A DNA stretch of 64,000 bases from JADKAV01 sp963704075 (lineage in GTDB: Bacteria; Actinomycetota; Actinomycetes; S36-B12; UBA10799), in assembly GCA_963704075.1 (NCBI GenBank), contig CAVPGV010000027.1:10079-74078 (forward strand), written 5' to 3'. A program made the position numbers and the translations under genes. Of this stretch, positions 18,375 to 26,973 are shown in pieces (position 1 is the first letter of the stretch; each line of letters begins with the position of its first letter). Below the pieces are notes generated by a model. That model was given only the letters and a program-made list of their open reading frames with translations, did not search any database and had not been told where the DNA came from.

Positions 18375-19404
18375 ATGGATCTCGCCGTCTACCTCGCCTA
18401 CGCGCCGTGGGTCCACCTCGACGAGCAACTGCAGTTGGCCCGCCAGGCCGATCGAGCTCGGCTTCCACAGCGCGTGGGTCGCCGAAACGTGGGGGCAGGA
18501 CGCCACCGCTGTGCTCGCAGCGTTGGCTGTCACAACGCGGAACATCCGTCTGGGCGCCGCGATAATGCAGATCCCGGCCCGCCAACCCACCACCGCGGCA
18601 TCAGCGATTTCAACCGTCGACCAGCTGTCCCACGGCCGCGCCATCCTGGGTCTGGGGTTGTCGGGACCGCAGGTTTCGGAAGGCTGGTACGGCGTGCCGT
18701 TCGTGTCGCCTTTGGGCCGAACGCGGGAGTACATCGACATCGTGCGGATGGCACTGGCACGCGAGAAGGTCGAATACCACGGTAAACACTTCCAGCTGCC
18801 CGTTGAAGGTGCTGGTCTCGGACTCGGCAAACCGCTGAAGATGATCGGCCGGCCGGTCCAGGATCGCATCCCCGTCTATCTGGGTGTGATGGGCGAGAAG
18901 ACCGTTCGCCAGGCGGGACAGATCGCCGACGGCTGGCTCCCGGCGTTCTACAGTCCGCAGCATGCAGACGAGTTGAACCGTCCGCTGCTCGACGGCATCG
19001 CCGCGGCGGGCCGGTCCCGGGACGACATCCGTATCGCACCCACCGTGCCGGTCGCCCTGGCCGGAACCCTTGAGGAAGCACGAGATCTGCTGCGGCCCAT
19101 TCTGACCTTCTACTTCGGAGCGATGGGCGCCAAGGACAAGAACTTCTACATCGAGCTCGCCACCCGCTACGGGTTCGGCGATGTAGCCGTGGCATGCCAG
19201 GAAGCCTTCCTGGCGGGTGACCGGATGGGCGCAGCGGCGACGCTGACCCCGGAGGTCATCGATCTGGCCGCGATCGCCGCAACCCCATCGACGCTGGAGG
19301 ACCGGCTGGCCGCCTACGCACACGCCGGCGTGGACACCTTGATCGCCCTGCCGTTCGGGGACCGCCCGCGACTTCTGGAGGCGTTGTCGAAGTACCTGCC
19401 ATAG
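18375..19404 (+). CDS. LLM-class (F420-type) oxidoreductase, +1 break near 18452
   Basis: The TIM-barrel flavin/F420 enzyme starts MDLAVYLAYAPWVHLDEQ. The frame slips at GCCGATCGAGCTC (about 18451-18454). Removing one base restores ELGFHSAWVAETWGQDATAVL and a 342-residue product. Downstream, RNIRLGAAIMQIPARQPTTAA and HGRAILGLGLSGPQVSEGWYG match the F420-dependent LLM group, in which the conserved cis-peptide/F420-binding loops lie here. The substrate is unknown. It is followed by the ArsR-MFS pair on the same strand. Confidence 0.8.
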
Positions 19405-19421
19405 CTCGATTTATGTGAAGG

Positions 19422-19437
19422 GTATTTACACAAATAC
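19422..19437. promoter_or_regulatory. Perfect palindrome upstream of ArsR-type gene
   Basis: GTATTTACACAAATAC is a perfect inverted repeat (6-bp arms, 4-bp loop) 22 bp before the ATG at 19460, in an AT-rich island of otherwise GC-rich DNA. It is a likely autoregulatory operator for the winged-helix regulator; function is inferred. Confidence 0.55.
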
Positions 19438-19459
19438 TCCTTCGTATTATTCTGGCCTC

Positions 19460-20035
19460 ATGCCAGAGAAACGCGTTGAACATGTCGCAGCACTGCGGGC
19501 GCTGACCAACCCCCTGCGACTCAGGCTGTACTACGCCCTGTGCATGTCCGGATCGGCCACGGCCACCCACCTCGCCGATGAACTGGACGAGTCCGTCTCG
19601 CTGGTCAGTTATCACCTGCGCCGACTCGCGGCTTTCGACTACGTGGAACCCGACCCGGATCCACCCGGCGGCGACGCGCGGGAGCGATGGTGGCGCCCGA
19701 CCAGCGAAGGATTCTCCTTCTCCCCGTCGGACTTCGACGAAGGGCCCGAGGCGGCCGCGGCCCTGACCCAGGCGATGCGGCAGATGACCGCCCACCGAAT
19801 GGCCTACTGGCAAGCGTGGGTGGATGGACAGGCCGGCTGGACCGTACAGTGGCGCGACGCCGCGTTCTCCGGCGACAACCCCCTGCTGGAGATGACACCG
19901 GAGCAACTGCACGAGTTCAGCGAGGATTACCTGGAACTTGTGCGCGGTTGGCACGAACGCCTGGCCACAGCCCCCGAAGAACCCGAACGCGAGCACGTAA
20001 TGCTGTCCATGCAGGCGTTCCCCTTCCGGCCATGA
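19460..20035 (+). CDS. ArsR-type winged-helix transcriptional regulator
   Basis: A 191-residue regulator. The N-terminal HTH_20/ArsR-like domain contains RALTNPLRLRLYYAL, then TATHLADELDESVSLVSYHLRRL (recognition helix), followed by a wing. The C-terminal 110 residues are an uncharacterised helical region rich in Trp, His and Met (MTAHRMAYWQAWVD). No CxC metal motif is visible, so it probably senses a small molecule rather than arsenite. The stop overlaps the MFS start (ATGA at 20032-20035), making a translationally coupled regulator-exporter pair. The start ATG at 19460 is preferred over upstream GTG/ATG codons lying in the palindrome. Confidence 0.85.
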   Translation: MPEKRVEHVAALRALTNPLRLRLYYALCMSGSATATHLADELDESVSLVSYHLRRLAAFDYVEPDPDPPGGDARERWWRPTSEGFSFSPSDFDEGPEAAAALTQAMRQMTAHRMAYWQAWVDGQAGWTVQWRDAAFSGDNPLLEMTPEQLHEFSEDYLELVRGWHERLATAPEEPEREHVMLSMQAFPFRP

Positions 20036-21246
20036 GTACCGACGTGCAGGCTCGTCCGGCCTATCGCGACGCCAACGCCCTGCGCTGGGTTGGCGGATAT
20101 CTCAGCTCCCTGATCGGGGATCAGGTCTGGTTCGTCGCGCTCGGCTGGGCCGCTGTGCAAGCAGGCACGCCGGGGCAGGTCGGCCTCGTCATCGCCGCAG
20201 GTGCGGTTCCCCGCGCCCTGCTATTGGTCTTCGGCGGGGCTTTGGCCGACCGGTGGGGTCCGCGCAGGGCCGCGATTCGCAGCGATGCCGCCCGCACCGT
20301 CCTCCTGCTCGGTGCCGCCTCAGCCGCGCTTCTCACCCCGCCCTCCGTCGCCGTGCTGTTCCTGCTGGCGGCCGCCTTCGGAGCGGTGGACGCCCTGTTC
20401 CTGCCCGCCGCCGGTGCGATGCCTCAACAGTTGGTCTTGCCCGAGCAGATCACCAGCGTGCAGGGGATGCGCGCCACGGCTCAACGTGTGGCCACCACCG
20501 CCGGGGCGCCGCTGGGAGGGCTCGCTGTGGCGATTGCCGGAATCGGCTGGGCGTTCGCTCTGGCCGCGTTCCTCACTGCCGTGAGCGTGGTCGCCCTGTT
20601 CATGACCCGGGTCCGCTCGGATCGGCCATCGCACGATGAACCGTTGCTGCGCGAGGTCAGGGCCGGCCTGCGGTACGTCCGCCATCACCACGTCCTGCTT
20701 CCTCTGCTCGTGTTCAGCGCTGCCGCGGAACTGGGTTTCAGCGGTGCCGTGAACGTGGGCCTGCCGATCCTCGCCGCGGATCGCGGCTGGGGCGCCGGCG
20801 GGGTCGGATTGTTGCTCGGAGCGTTCGGCCTCGGTGCGACTGCCACTGCTTTGCTGCTCGTGGCGAAACCTCACGTACCACGTGCGGGCCTGATGCTGGC
20901 CCCCATCGTTGCGCTCATGGCGACGTCGCTGGCCGGGATCGGCATGAGCCCGAGCCTGCGGATCTCCGCGATCGCTGCATTCTGCCTCGGCGCCGGTGCG
21001 GGACTTGCCGGTTCATTGGTCGGTTCGCTGGTGCTCACCGAGAGCGATCCGGCACTGGTATCCCGGGTGGTGTCGCTGGCGACCCTGGCGAGCCTGGGCC
21101 TGTCCCCCGTGGCGTTGGGGGTCACCGGCCTGCTCGCCGAGGCCGCCGGTGCTTCCGCGCCATTCATGATCGGTGGCCTCATCTCCGCGCTCGGTGCATG
21201 CGTTGTCGTCGCCTCGCCGGGCCTGCGCCGCGCCGAGCTGCCGTAG
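20032..21246 (+). CDS. MFS transporter (MFS_3/enterobactin-exporter-like)
   Basis: A 404-residue major-facilitator protein with about 12 hydrophobic segments. The loop 2-3 motif GGALADRWGPRRAAIRSDAART is the MFS motif A region. It belongs to the group that includes EntS and tetracycline/macrolide exporters. Being coupled to the ArsR-type gene, it is probably the regulated efflux pump; the exported compound is unknown. Confidence 0.85.
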   Translation: MSTDVQARPAYRDANALRWVGGYLSSLIGDQVWFVALGWAAVQAGTPGQVGLVIAAGAVPRALLLVFGGALADRWGPRRAAIRSDAARTVLLLGAASAALLTPPSVAVLFLLAAAFGAVDALFLPAAGAMPQQLVLPEQITSVQGMRATAQRVATTAGAPLGGLAVAIAGIGWAFALAAFLTAVSVVALFMTRVRSDRPSHDEPLLREVRAGLRYVRHHHVLLPLLVFSAAAELGFSGAVNVGLPILAADRGWGAGGVGLLLGAFGLGATATALLLVAKPHVPRAGLMLAPIVALMATSLAGIGMSPSLRISAIAAFCLGAGAGLAGSLVGSLVLTESDPALVSRVVSLATLASLGLSPVALGVTGLLAEAAGASAPFMIGGLISALGACVVVASPGLRRAELP

Positions 21247-21368
21247 GGTCTCGTCCTTCACGTCGAGTGACTCCCCCACCCCGGTGGATGGCTGAGCCGA
21301 CTCAGGGGGCGCTGACGGCTTGCTGACCGGGTCTCGCATGAAACTGGTGCTTCAGTCTTGACAATGTA

Positions 21369-21384
21369 TCGAACGTGTGTTCGA
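21369..21384. promoter_or_regulatory. LexA (SOS) box
   Basis: TCGAACGTGTGTTCGA matches the actinobacterial SOS box TCGAAC(N4)GTTCGA exactly. It sits immediately upstream of the DUF222-HNH start. LexA control of REP13E12/DUF222 genes is known in Mycobacterium tuberculosis. Confidence 0.85.
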
Positions 21385-21386
21385 AT

Positions 21387-22595
21387 ATGGGTATGAGCTT
21401 CCCCGTCATCGACCCGTTCCCGTCGGTCAGCGCCGCGCTGGCCGACGCACGGCGACTCGACGACCATGACCTGTGCGAAGCCATTGCGGACGCCGAGATG
21501 GCCATGCGCGCCCAGCAGGCGCAGTTCGCGGTGCTGGCCGCCGAGCTCAGTTCCCGCATCCAGGCGATGGGCTACCCGCTCAACGGCGCCGCGGAGGAAT
21601 TGGCCACCATGCTGGCGATCTCCCCGCGCAGCGCCGATCACCGGATGGACACCGCGGTCGGGTTGTGCGACCGGGAACTGCTGTGGGCCGCGTTGTACGA
21701 CGGGCGCATCGACCAGGCCAAAGCCGTGATGATCCACGACCTGCTGGCCTCCATACCCGACCCGCGCCGTGAAGAACTCGAACTGATCGCGATCGGCTAC
21801 GCACAGTCCCACACCGGCCACCAACTCCGCAAGAAACTGCTGGCCCTGACCTGCCAGGACCCCGACGACACCCTGCGCCGCCAAGCCATCGACCGGCGCG
21901 GAGTCTGGGTGCAACCGGCCGGACACGGCATGGCCGACATCAGCGCCTACCTATCGGCCGAGCACGCCGAAATCTTCATGGAAGCCCTGGCCAAACTGGC
22001 CGCCGCCGACGACTGCGCCGACCCCTACCAGCAAGGCGATGCCCGCACCGCCGCCCAGCGCCAAGCCGACGCCCTGATCGGGTTCCTGGACCTGCACACC
22101 AGCGTGGACGTGAATGTGGACGTGGTGATCAGCGCTGATGCCCTGATCGGGGACAACGACTGGACCCCCGAATCCAAACGCCTGGGCCCGATCGGCTCCC
22201 AGATCGCCCGCGACCTGTGCACCTCCCCCGACGCCCGCTGGCGACGGCTGGTCACCGACCCGGTCACCGGCCAACTAGCCGCCATGGGAACCATCAAATA
22301 CCGCATCCCCGACCACATCCGCCAGGCCGTCAAAGCCCGCGACCTGACCTGCCGATTCCCCGGCTGCCACGCCCGCGCCGAATACTTCGACTGCGACCAC
22401 ATCATCGCCCACCCCGCCGGGCAGACCTGCCCGGACAACCTCGCCGGCCTGTGCCGACGCCACCACCGCACCAAAACCTTCACCGCCTGGAAAACCCGAC
22501 GCGACCCCCACACCCCCACCCACGACCTCATCTGGACCAGCCCCCTCGGCCGAACCCACCGCACCACCGCCCACCACTACCAACAAGACGAATAG
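21387..22595 (+). CDS. DUF222 / HNH endonuclease-domain protein (REP13E12 type), copy 1
   Basis: A 402-residue protein. The N-terminal two thirds are DUF222 (start MGMSFPVIDPFPSVSAAL). The C-terminal HNH nuclease domain carries CRFPGCHARAEYFDCDH and NLAGLCRRHHRTKT, with zinc-type cysteine pairs and the DH...H metal site. Related actinobacterial proteins are multicopy, associated with mobile or repeated DNA, and DNA-damage induced. The SOS box overlaps the promoter, ending three bases before this ATG. A GTG at 21375 or an ATG at 21393 are alternative starts. The exact cellular role of the family is unknown. Confidence 0.85.
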   Translation: MGMSFPVIDPFPSVSAALADARRLDDHDLCEAIADAEMAMRAQQAQFAVLAAELSSRIQAMGYPLNGAAEELATMLAISPRSADHRMDTAVGLCDRELLWAALYDGRIDQAKAVMIHDLLASIPDPRREELELIAIGYAQSHTGHQLRKKLLALTCQDPDDTLRRQAIDRRGVWVQPAGHGMADISAYLSAEHAEIFMEALAKLAAADDCADPYQQGDARTAAQRQADALIGFLDLHTSVDVNVDVVISADALIGDNDWTPESKRLGPIGSQIARDLCTSPDARWRRLVTDPVTGQLAAMGTIKYRIPDHIRQAVKARDLTCRFPGCHARAEYFDCDHIIAHPAGQTCPDNLAGLCRRHHRTKTFTAWKTRRDPHTPTHDLIWTSPLGRTHRTTAHHYQQDE

Positions 22596-22620
22596 CACCG
22601 GTGCGCCAACGGTTACGCGG

Positions 22621-22752
22621 CTAGCGGACCACCCACAGTCGCGTGGCCTTGTAGGACTCGTATCCCGACGTTGCCCGTGCCCGTAGCGTCACACGGATGA
22701 ACAGTCTGGTCGCCCGGCCTGTTGTGCGGATGACCACCTTCCCGCGCTTCGT
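22621..22752 (-). pseudogene. Duplicated 3' fragment of the secreted-protein gene
   Basis: A copy of the last ~130 bp of the gene at 24001-24963, including its stop (complement at 22621-22623), carried along in the 1380-bp duplication. It has no start and no signal peptide. It shows several substitutions relative to 24001-24132, as expected for a released sequence. Confidence 0.85.
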
Positions 22753-22766
22753 CGTACAGTGCGAAT

Positions 22767-23975
22767 GTGGGTATGAGCTTCCCGGTCATCGACCCGTTCC
22801 CGTCGGTCAGCGCCGCGCTGGCCGACGCACGGCGGCTCGACGACCATGACCTGTGCGAAGCGATTGCGGACGCTGAGATGGCCATGCGCCGCCAGCAGGC
22901 ACAGTTCGCGGTGCTGGCCGCCGAGCTCAGTTCCCGGATCCAGGCGATGGGCTACCCGCTCAACGGCGCCGCCGAGGAACTGGCCACCATGCTGGCGATC
23001 TCCCCGCGCAGCGCCGACCACCGGATGGACACCGCCGTCGGGTTGTGCGACCGGGAACTGTTGTGGGCCGCACTGTACGACGGGCGCATCGACCAGACCA
23101 AAGCGACCATGATCCACGACCTGCTGGCCTCGGTGCCCGACCCGCGCCGCGAAGAACTCGAACTGATCGCGATCGGCTACGCACACACCCACACCGGCCA
23201 CCAACTCCGCAAGAAACTGCTGGCCCTGACCTGCCAGGATCCCGACGACACCCTGCGCCGCCAGGCGATCGACCGGCGCGGGGTGTGGGTGCAACCGGCC
23301 GGACACGGCATGGCCGACATCTTCGCCTACGTATCCGCCGAGCACGCCGAAATCTTCCTGCAAGCCCTGGCGAAACTGGCCGCCGCCGGCGACTGCGCCG
23401 ACCCGTATGAACAAGGCGACGCGCGCACCGCCGCCCAGCGCCAGGCCGACGCCCTGGTCGGGTTCCTCGACCTGCACACCACCGTGGACGTCACCGTCGA
23501 CGTGGTGATCAGCGCCGACGCCCTGATCGGTGACAACGACTGGACCCCGCACTCCAAACGCCTGGGCCCGATCGGCTCCCAGATCGCCCGCGACCTGTGC
23601 ACCTCCCCCGACGCCCGCTGGCGACGCCTGGTCACCGACCCGGTCACCGGCCAACTGCAGGCCATGGGAACCATCAAATACCGCATCCCCGACCACATCC
23701 GCCACGCCGTCAAAGCCCGCGACCTGACCTGCCGGTTCCCCGGCTGCCACGCCCGCGCCGAATACTTCGACTGCGACCACATCATCGCCCACCCCGCCGG
23801 CCAGACCTGCCCGGACAACCTCGCCGGGCTCTGCCGACGACACCACCGCACCAAAACCTTCACCGCCTGGAAAGCCCACCGCGACCAGCAAACCCCCACC
23901 CACGACCTCATCTGGACCAGCCCCCTCGGCAACACCCACCGCACCACCGCCCACCGCTACCAACAAGACGAATAG
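22767..23975 (+). CDS. DUF222 / HNH endonuclease-domain protein (REP13E12 type), copy 2
   Basis: A 402-residue near-identical paralogue of the upstream gene. Differences include RAQQ to RRQQ, ISAYLSAE to IFAYVSAE and RTHRTTAHH to NTHRTTAHR. The HNH residues (CRFPGCHARAEYFDCDH; LCRRHHRTKT) are all kept. The region before the start comes from the duplicated tail of the secreted-protein gene, so the palindromic SOS box is missing; only GCGAAT remains of it. The start is GTG (22767) or ATG (22773). Expression must use a different promoter from copy 1. Confidence 0.85.
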   Translation: MGMSFPVIDPFPSVSAALADARRLDDHDLCEAIADAEMAMRRQQAQFAVLAAELSSRIQAMGYPLNGAAEELATMLAISPRSADHRMDTAVGLCDRELLWAALYDGRIDQTKATMIHDLLASVPDPRREELELIAIGYAHTHTGHQLRKKLLALTCQDPDDTLRRQAIDRRGVWVQPAGHGMADIFAYVSAEHAEIFLQALAKLAAAGDCADPYEQGDARTAAQRQADALVGFLDLHTTVDVTVDVVISADALIGDNDWTPHSKRLGPIGSQIARDLCTSPDARWRRLVTDPVTGQLQAMGTIKYRIPDHIRHAVKARDLTCRFPGCHARAEYFDCDHIIAHPAGQTCPDNLAGLCRRHHRTKTFTAWKAHRDQQTPTHDLIWTSPLGNTHRTTAHRYQQDE

Positions 23976-24000
23976 CACCGGTGTGCCAACGGTTACGCGG

Positions 24001-24963
24001 CTAGCGGACCACCCACAGTCGCGTGGCCTTGTAGGGCTCGTATCCCGATGTTGCGCGTGCCCGTAGCGTCACACGGACGAACAGTCTGGTGGCCCGGCCC
24101 GTCGTGCGGATTGTCACCTTGCCGCGCTTGGTCTTGACCCGGGCGAACTTTCGTTTGGAGCCCTTCGCGGAGAGTTTGGTCCCCCACTTGACCGAGACCT
24201 TCGCGCGCTGCTTCGCGTTGGTCACCACCGGCCGTTTGAGAAGCACGGTCCGACCCTTGCGTTTGATGCGAGCGGGCAACTTCACGGAAGCGGTCTGTTT
24301 GACGACCGGCACCACGCCAGGTGTGACCTCCAACGACCCGTCCAGGTACCACCCGACCCCGCGGTTCAGGTCGAGGTAATCGTCGGCCAATGCACACAAT
24401 GCTCCCTGTAACGACGGCGTCGACGTGCCGGCCACGGCGAAGCCTCGCGAGCCGGGATCATACGCACGTCCCGTCGAACCCCCGATCGCATCGGTCGCTG
24501 TGGACGACGCACTGGCCGTTCCCGTGACGGTGCAGGAACCCAGAACTCCTACGCTGATCGTGACGTTGTACGGCACGGTCAGTGTCATCGCACCGTTTGC
24601 GGCAAGAGTGCCGGTGACCTCGGCCCTCCTGACATCAACCGCGACAAGACCTCCAGGCGCGGTGATGCCGGGCCACGACTGCCCGGACACGGGGAACCGC
24701 AGTCCTCCTCCGGCCAGTGAGCCAGTCATCCGCACCGCTCCGGCGGAGGTGATGTAGGCGTAGTAGGTGCCACCGCCCGACTTGGGCAATGCGACATAAC
24801 TGCACCCGGGGACCAGCGCCTCCCCGAAGGGTGTGGCTTGCGCACACGCAGGAAGCGTCGCGACTGCGGAACCGTCGCCGGGTACGGACGCCGCCTGTAG
24901 CGGTGGCGCAGCCAACATGCCGACGAACAGCGCGGCCGCAGATATCGGCACGGCGAGTCTCAT
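24001..24963 (-). CDS. Secreted protein with basic C-terminal domain, unknown function
   Basis: A 320-residue exported protein starting MRLAVPISAAALFVGMLAAPP, a signal peptide with likely cleavage near LQAAS. The middle is Gly/Ser/Thr rich and beta-prone (TGTLAANGAMTLTVPYN). The last ~90 residues are strongly basic (KLPARIKRKGRTVLLKRPVV, KGSKRKFARVKTKRGKVTIR), resembling the Lys/Arg-rich beta repeats at the C-termini of several actinobacterial surface proteins. No enzyme motif was seen. Its 3' end was copied into the HNH tandem duplication. The ATG at 24963 is chosen by the signal peptide. Confidence 0.7.
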   Translation of the reverse strand: MRLAVPISAAALFVGMLAAPPLQAASVPGDGSAVATLPACAQATPFGEALVPGCSYVALPKSGGGTYYAYITSAGAVRMTGSLAGGGLRFPVSGQSWPGITAPGGLVAVDVRRAEVTGTLAANGAMTLTVPYNVTISVGVLGSCTVTGTASASSTATDAIGGSTGRAYDPGSRGFAVAGTSTPSLQGALCALADDYLDLNRGVGWYLDGSLEVTPGVVPVVKQTASVKLPARIKRKGRTVLLKRPVVTNAKQRAKVSVKWGTKLSAKGSKRKFARVKTKRGKVTIRTTGRATRLFVRVTLRARATSGYEPYKATRLWVVR

Positions 24964-25049
24964 ACGACCAGATAACCATGTCTGCCGCTCATGGGCCGAG
25001 TCACCCGCGTTTCGTCCCCGACTGCCCGCCCTGCGGCACACTGTTGTGC

Positions 25050-25439
25050 ATGACCATCGGCGAACGACTGCCAGCCGAACTCGCCGTCGCCATGCGTCGC
25101 CGCGACACGGCGGTCGTCTCCGCAATCCGCTCCGCGATGTCGGCAATCGCGAATGCGCAGGCGGTTCCGACGGCGGACCCATCGCGCACCACTGCCGAAT
25201 CCGAGCACTTCGCGGGCTCTGCTGCCGGGCTCGGAGCTGCGGAGGCCGAACGCATGACCCTCACCGAAACGCAGCAACGCTCCATCGTCGCCGGCGAGGT
25301 CGCGCAGTTGCTCGAGCACGTGCATCGGCTCGACAGGCTCTGCCGCCGGGACGAGGCCGACGGGGTACGTCGCGCCGTTCACACCCTCAAAGCCGTCCTG
25401 GACCACTCCGCGACACCTACAGTTTCGGATACCCCGTGA
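25050..25439 (+). CDS. GatB/YqeY-domain protein (short, divergent)
   Basis: A 129-residue protein starting MTIGERLPAELAVAMRRRDTA, like the opening helix of YqeY proteins (L..AMK.+D). It is shorter than the usual ~148 residues and the C-terminal half is weakly conserved (TETQQRSIVAGEVAQLLEHV). YqeY proteins resemble the tail domain of GatB and may bind tRNA; the role here is uncertain. The 3' end overlaps the convergent kinase gene by 23 bp. Confidence 0.6.
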   Translation: MTIGERLPAELAVAMRRRDTAVVSAIRSAMSAIANAQAVPTADPSRTTAESEHFAGSAAGLGAAEAERMTLTETQQRSIVAGEVAQLLEHVHRLDRLCRRDEADGVRRAVHTLKAVLDHSATPTVSDTP

Positions 25440-26973
25440 TCCGCTGTATCTCCTTGTACAAAGGCCGCAACTGTTCGTAGGTCTTGGCGTACACGCTCTC
25501 GTACAACTGGCTGTACAACTCCCGGTTCGCGGGGATCGGCTCGAACACCTCGGCCGGTCGGGTCATGTGCTGCGCGGCCTCGTCGATGTCGGCGTAGACA
25601 CCCATCCCCACCGCCGCATCCATGGCCGCCCCGACCACGGACGTCTCCGGGGTATGGGGCCGGTACACCGGCAGGTCGAAGATGTCCGCGGTCATCTGCA
25701 TGATCGAGTCGCTGCGCGAGCCGCCGCCGGTGGCCCGCAGTTCGGTGATGGGAACCCCGTTCTTCTTCTCCGTCAGGCGGGCACCTTCCTTGAGCGCGAA
25801 GACGATGCCCTCCAGGATCGCCCGGTACAGGTGGGCGCGCGTGTGGACATCGCCGAAGCCGAACACGGCGCCCTTGGCGTACGGCTCGAGGTCCGGTCCG
25901 GGGGTCCAGTAGGGCTGGCAGACCAGGCCTTGTGATCCCGGTGGGACGTCCCGCACAAGCTCCTCCAGCAGGTCCTCGGGCGCCTGCCCGGAGTCGGCGG
26001 CCATCAGCCGTTCCTGCAACCCGAACTCCTCCTTGAACCAGGAGACCATCCACAAGCCACGCACCACGGCCACCTCGGTGTAGAACTCCCCCGGCACCGC
26101 CGAGGAGTAGGGCGGCAGCATCGGCCGCAGTTCCACGTACTTCTGGATCTGCGTGTTGATGGTGGCAGTGGTGCCGAAACTGATGCACGCGACCTTCGGG
26201 GTGAGGCAGCCGGAACCGATGATGTCGCACGCCTTGTCGTTGGATGCCGCGATGAACGGCAACCCGGCAGGCAGTCCCGTCTCCTCGGCGGCCTGCGCGG
26301 TGATCTGACCCAACGACTCTGTCGGGCGCACCAACTCCGACAACTTGTCGCGCTCCATTGGGAACATGCGCCACTTGAGGTCGAACCTGCCCGCCCAGTC
26401 CGAGGACTTCACGTCGTACGGGACAGTGCCGATGGCGTTCCCGGCGGAGTCGCGGTACTGGCCAGTCAGCCGATGCGTGAGGTAGCCGGACAGGAACAGG
26501 AATTTGTGGGTGCGCTCCCAGATGTCGGGCTGATTCTGCTGGATCCAGTTCGACCGGCAGTACTGCGTCGCGTACTCGACCAGTGGATACACACGGGCCG
26601 CCTTGAGCAACGGGAAGGTCAATCCGGGCAACACCTTGTTGATGTCGGCCTTGCGCTGGTCCAGCCAGACGATCGCCGGTCGCAGTGGCTCCCCGTTGCG
26701 GTCGACGTTGATCATCGTCACCCGCTGAGTGGTGACCGTCGCCGCGAGGATCCGCTCCGCGGAGACCTCGGATTCCGCGAGCAGTTGTCGCGTCGTCTGA
26801 CACAACATCTCCCAGTAGTACTCCGGACGCTGCTCGGCGTAACCCGGCTGCTCGGAGAAGTACGGCTCGATCGGTGTCTTGACCAAGTGGTGGATCTCCC
26901 CGCTGAAGTCCACCAGGGCCGCTCGCATCGACTGGGTGCCCGCGTCGATGGCGACGATCAGATCCGCGCTCAT
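25417..26973 (-). CDS. FGGY-family carbohydrate kinase
   Basis: A 518-residue sugar/polyol kinase of the glycerol-kinase/xylulokinase fold. The N-terminal ATPase motif is LIVAIDAGTQSMRAALVD. The substrate-domain segment is TTQRVTMINVDRNGEPLRPAI, and the C-terminal adenosine motif is ELRATGGGSRSDSIMQMTADIF with the following PETSVVGAAMDAA. The substrate is a polyol or sugar. Its start overlaps the stop of the flavoprotein upstream by four bases (26970-26973), so the two form an operon. That pairing suggests phosphorylation of a glycerol- or triose-like substrate used by the partner. Confidence 0.85.
   Translation of the reverse strand: MSADLIVAIDAGTQSMRAALVDFSGEIHHLVKTPIEPYFSEQPGYAEQRPEYYWEMLCQTTRQLLAESEVSAERILAATVTTQRVTMINVDRNGEPLRPAIVWLDQRKADINKVLPGLTFPLLKAARVYPLVEYATQYCRSNWIQQNQPDIWERTHKFLFLSGYLTHRLTGQYRDSAGNAIGTVPYDVKSSDWAGRFDLKWRMFPMERDKLSELVRPTESLGQITAQAAEETGLPAGLPFIAASNDKACDIIGSGCLTPKVACISFGTTATINTQIQKYVELRPMLPPYSSAVPGEFYTEVAVVRGLWMVSWFKEEFGLQERLMAADSGQAPEDLLEELVRDVPPGSQGLVCQPYWTPGPDLEPYAKGAVFGFGDVHTRAHLYRAILEGIVFALKEGARLTEKKNGVPITELRATGGGSRSDSIMQMTADIFDLPVYRPHTPETSVVGAAMDAAVGMGVYADIDEAAQHMTRPAEVFEPIPANRELYSQLYESVYAKTYEQLRPLYKEIQRITGYPKL

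Larger units (their letters stand above)
21382..24132. repeat. Tandem duplication, period 1380 bp (DUF222-HNH unit)
   Basis: 21382-22752 and 22762-24132 are direct repeats aligned at a constant offset of 1380 with no indels seen, differing by scattered substitutions. Each unit holds a whole DUF222-HNH gene plus the last ~130 bp of the convergent secreted-protein gene. The joint between copies (about 22753-22762) lies next to CGAA, which is present at both parental ends, suggesting a microhomology-mediated duplication. Confidence 0.9.

Noticed and set aside
21382..24132. The DUF222-HNH tandem copies as an insertion sequence
   Set aside because: There are no terminal inverted repeats, target-site duplication or transposase; the repeat is a simple tandem duplication including part of a neighbouring gene.
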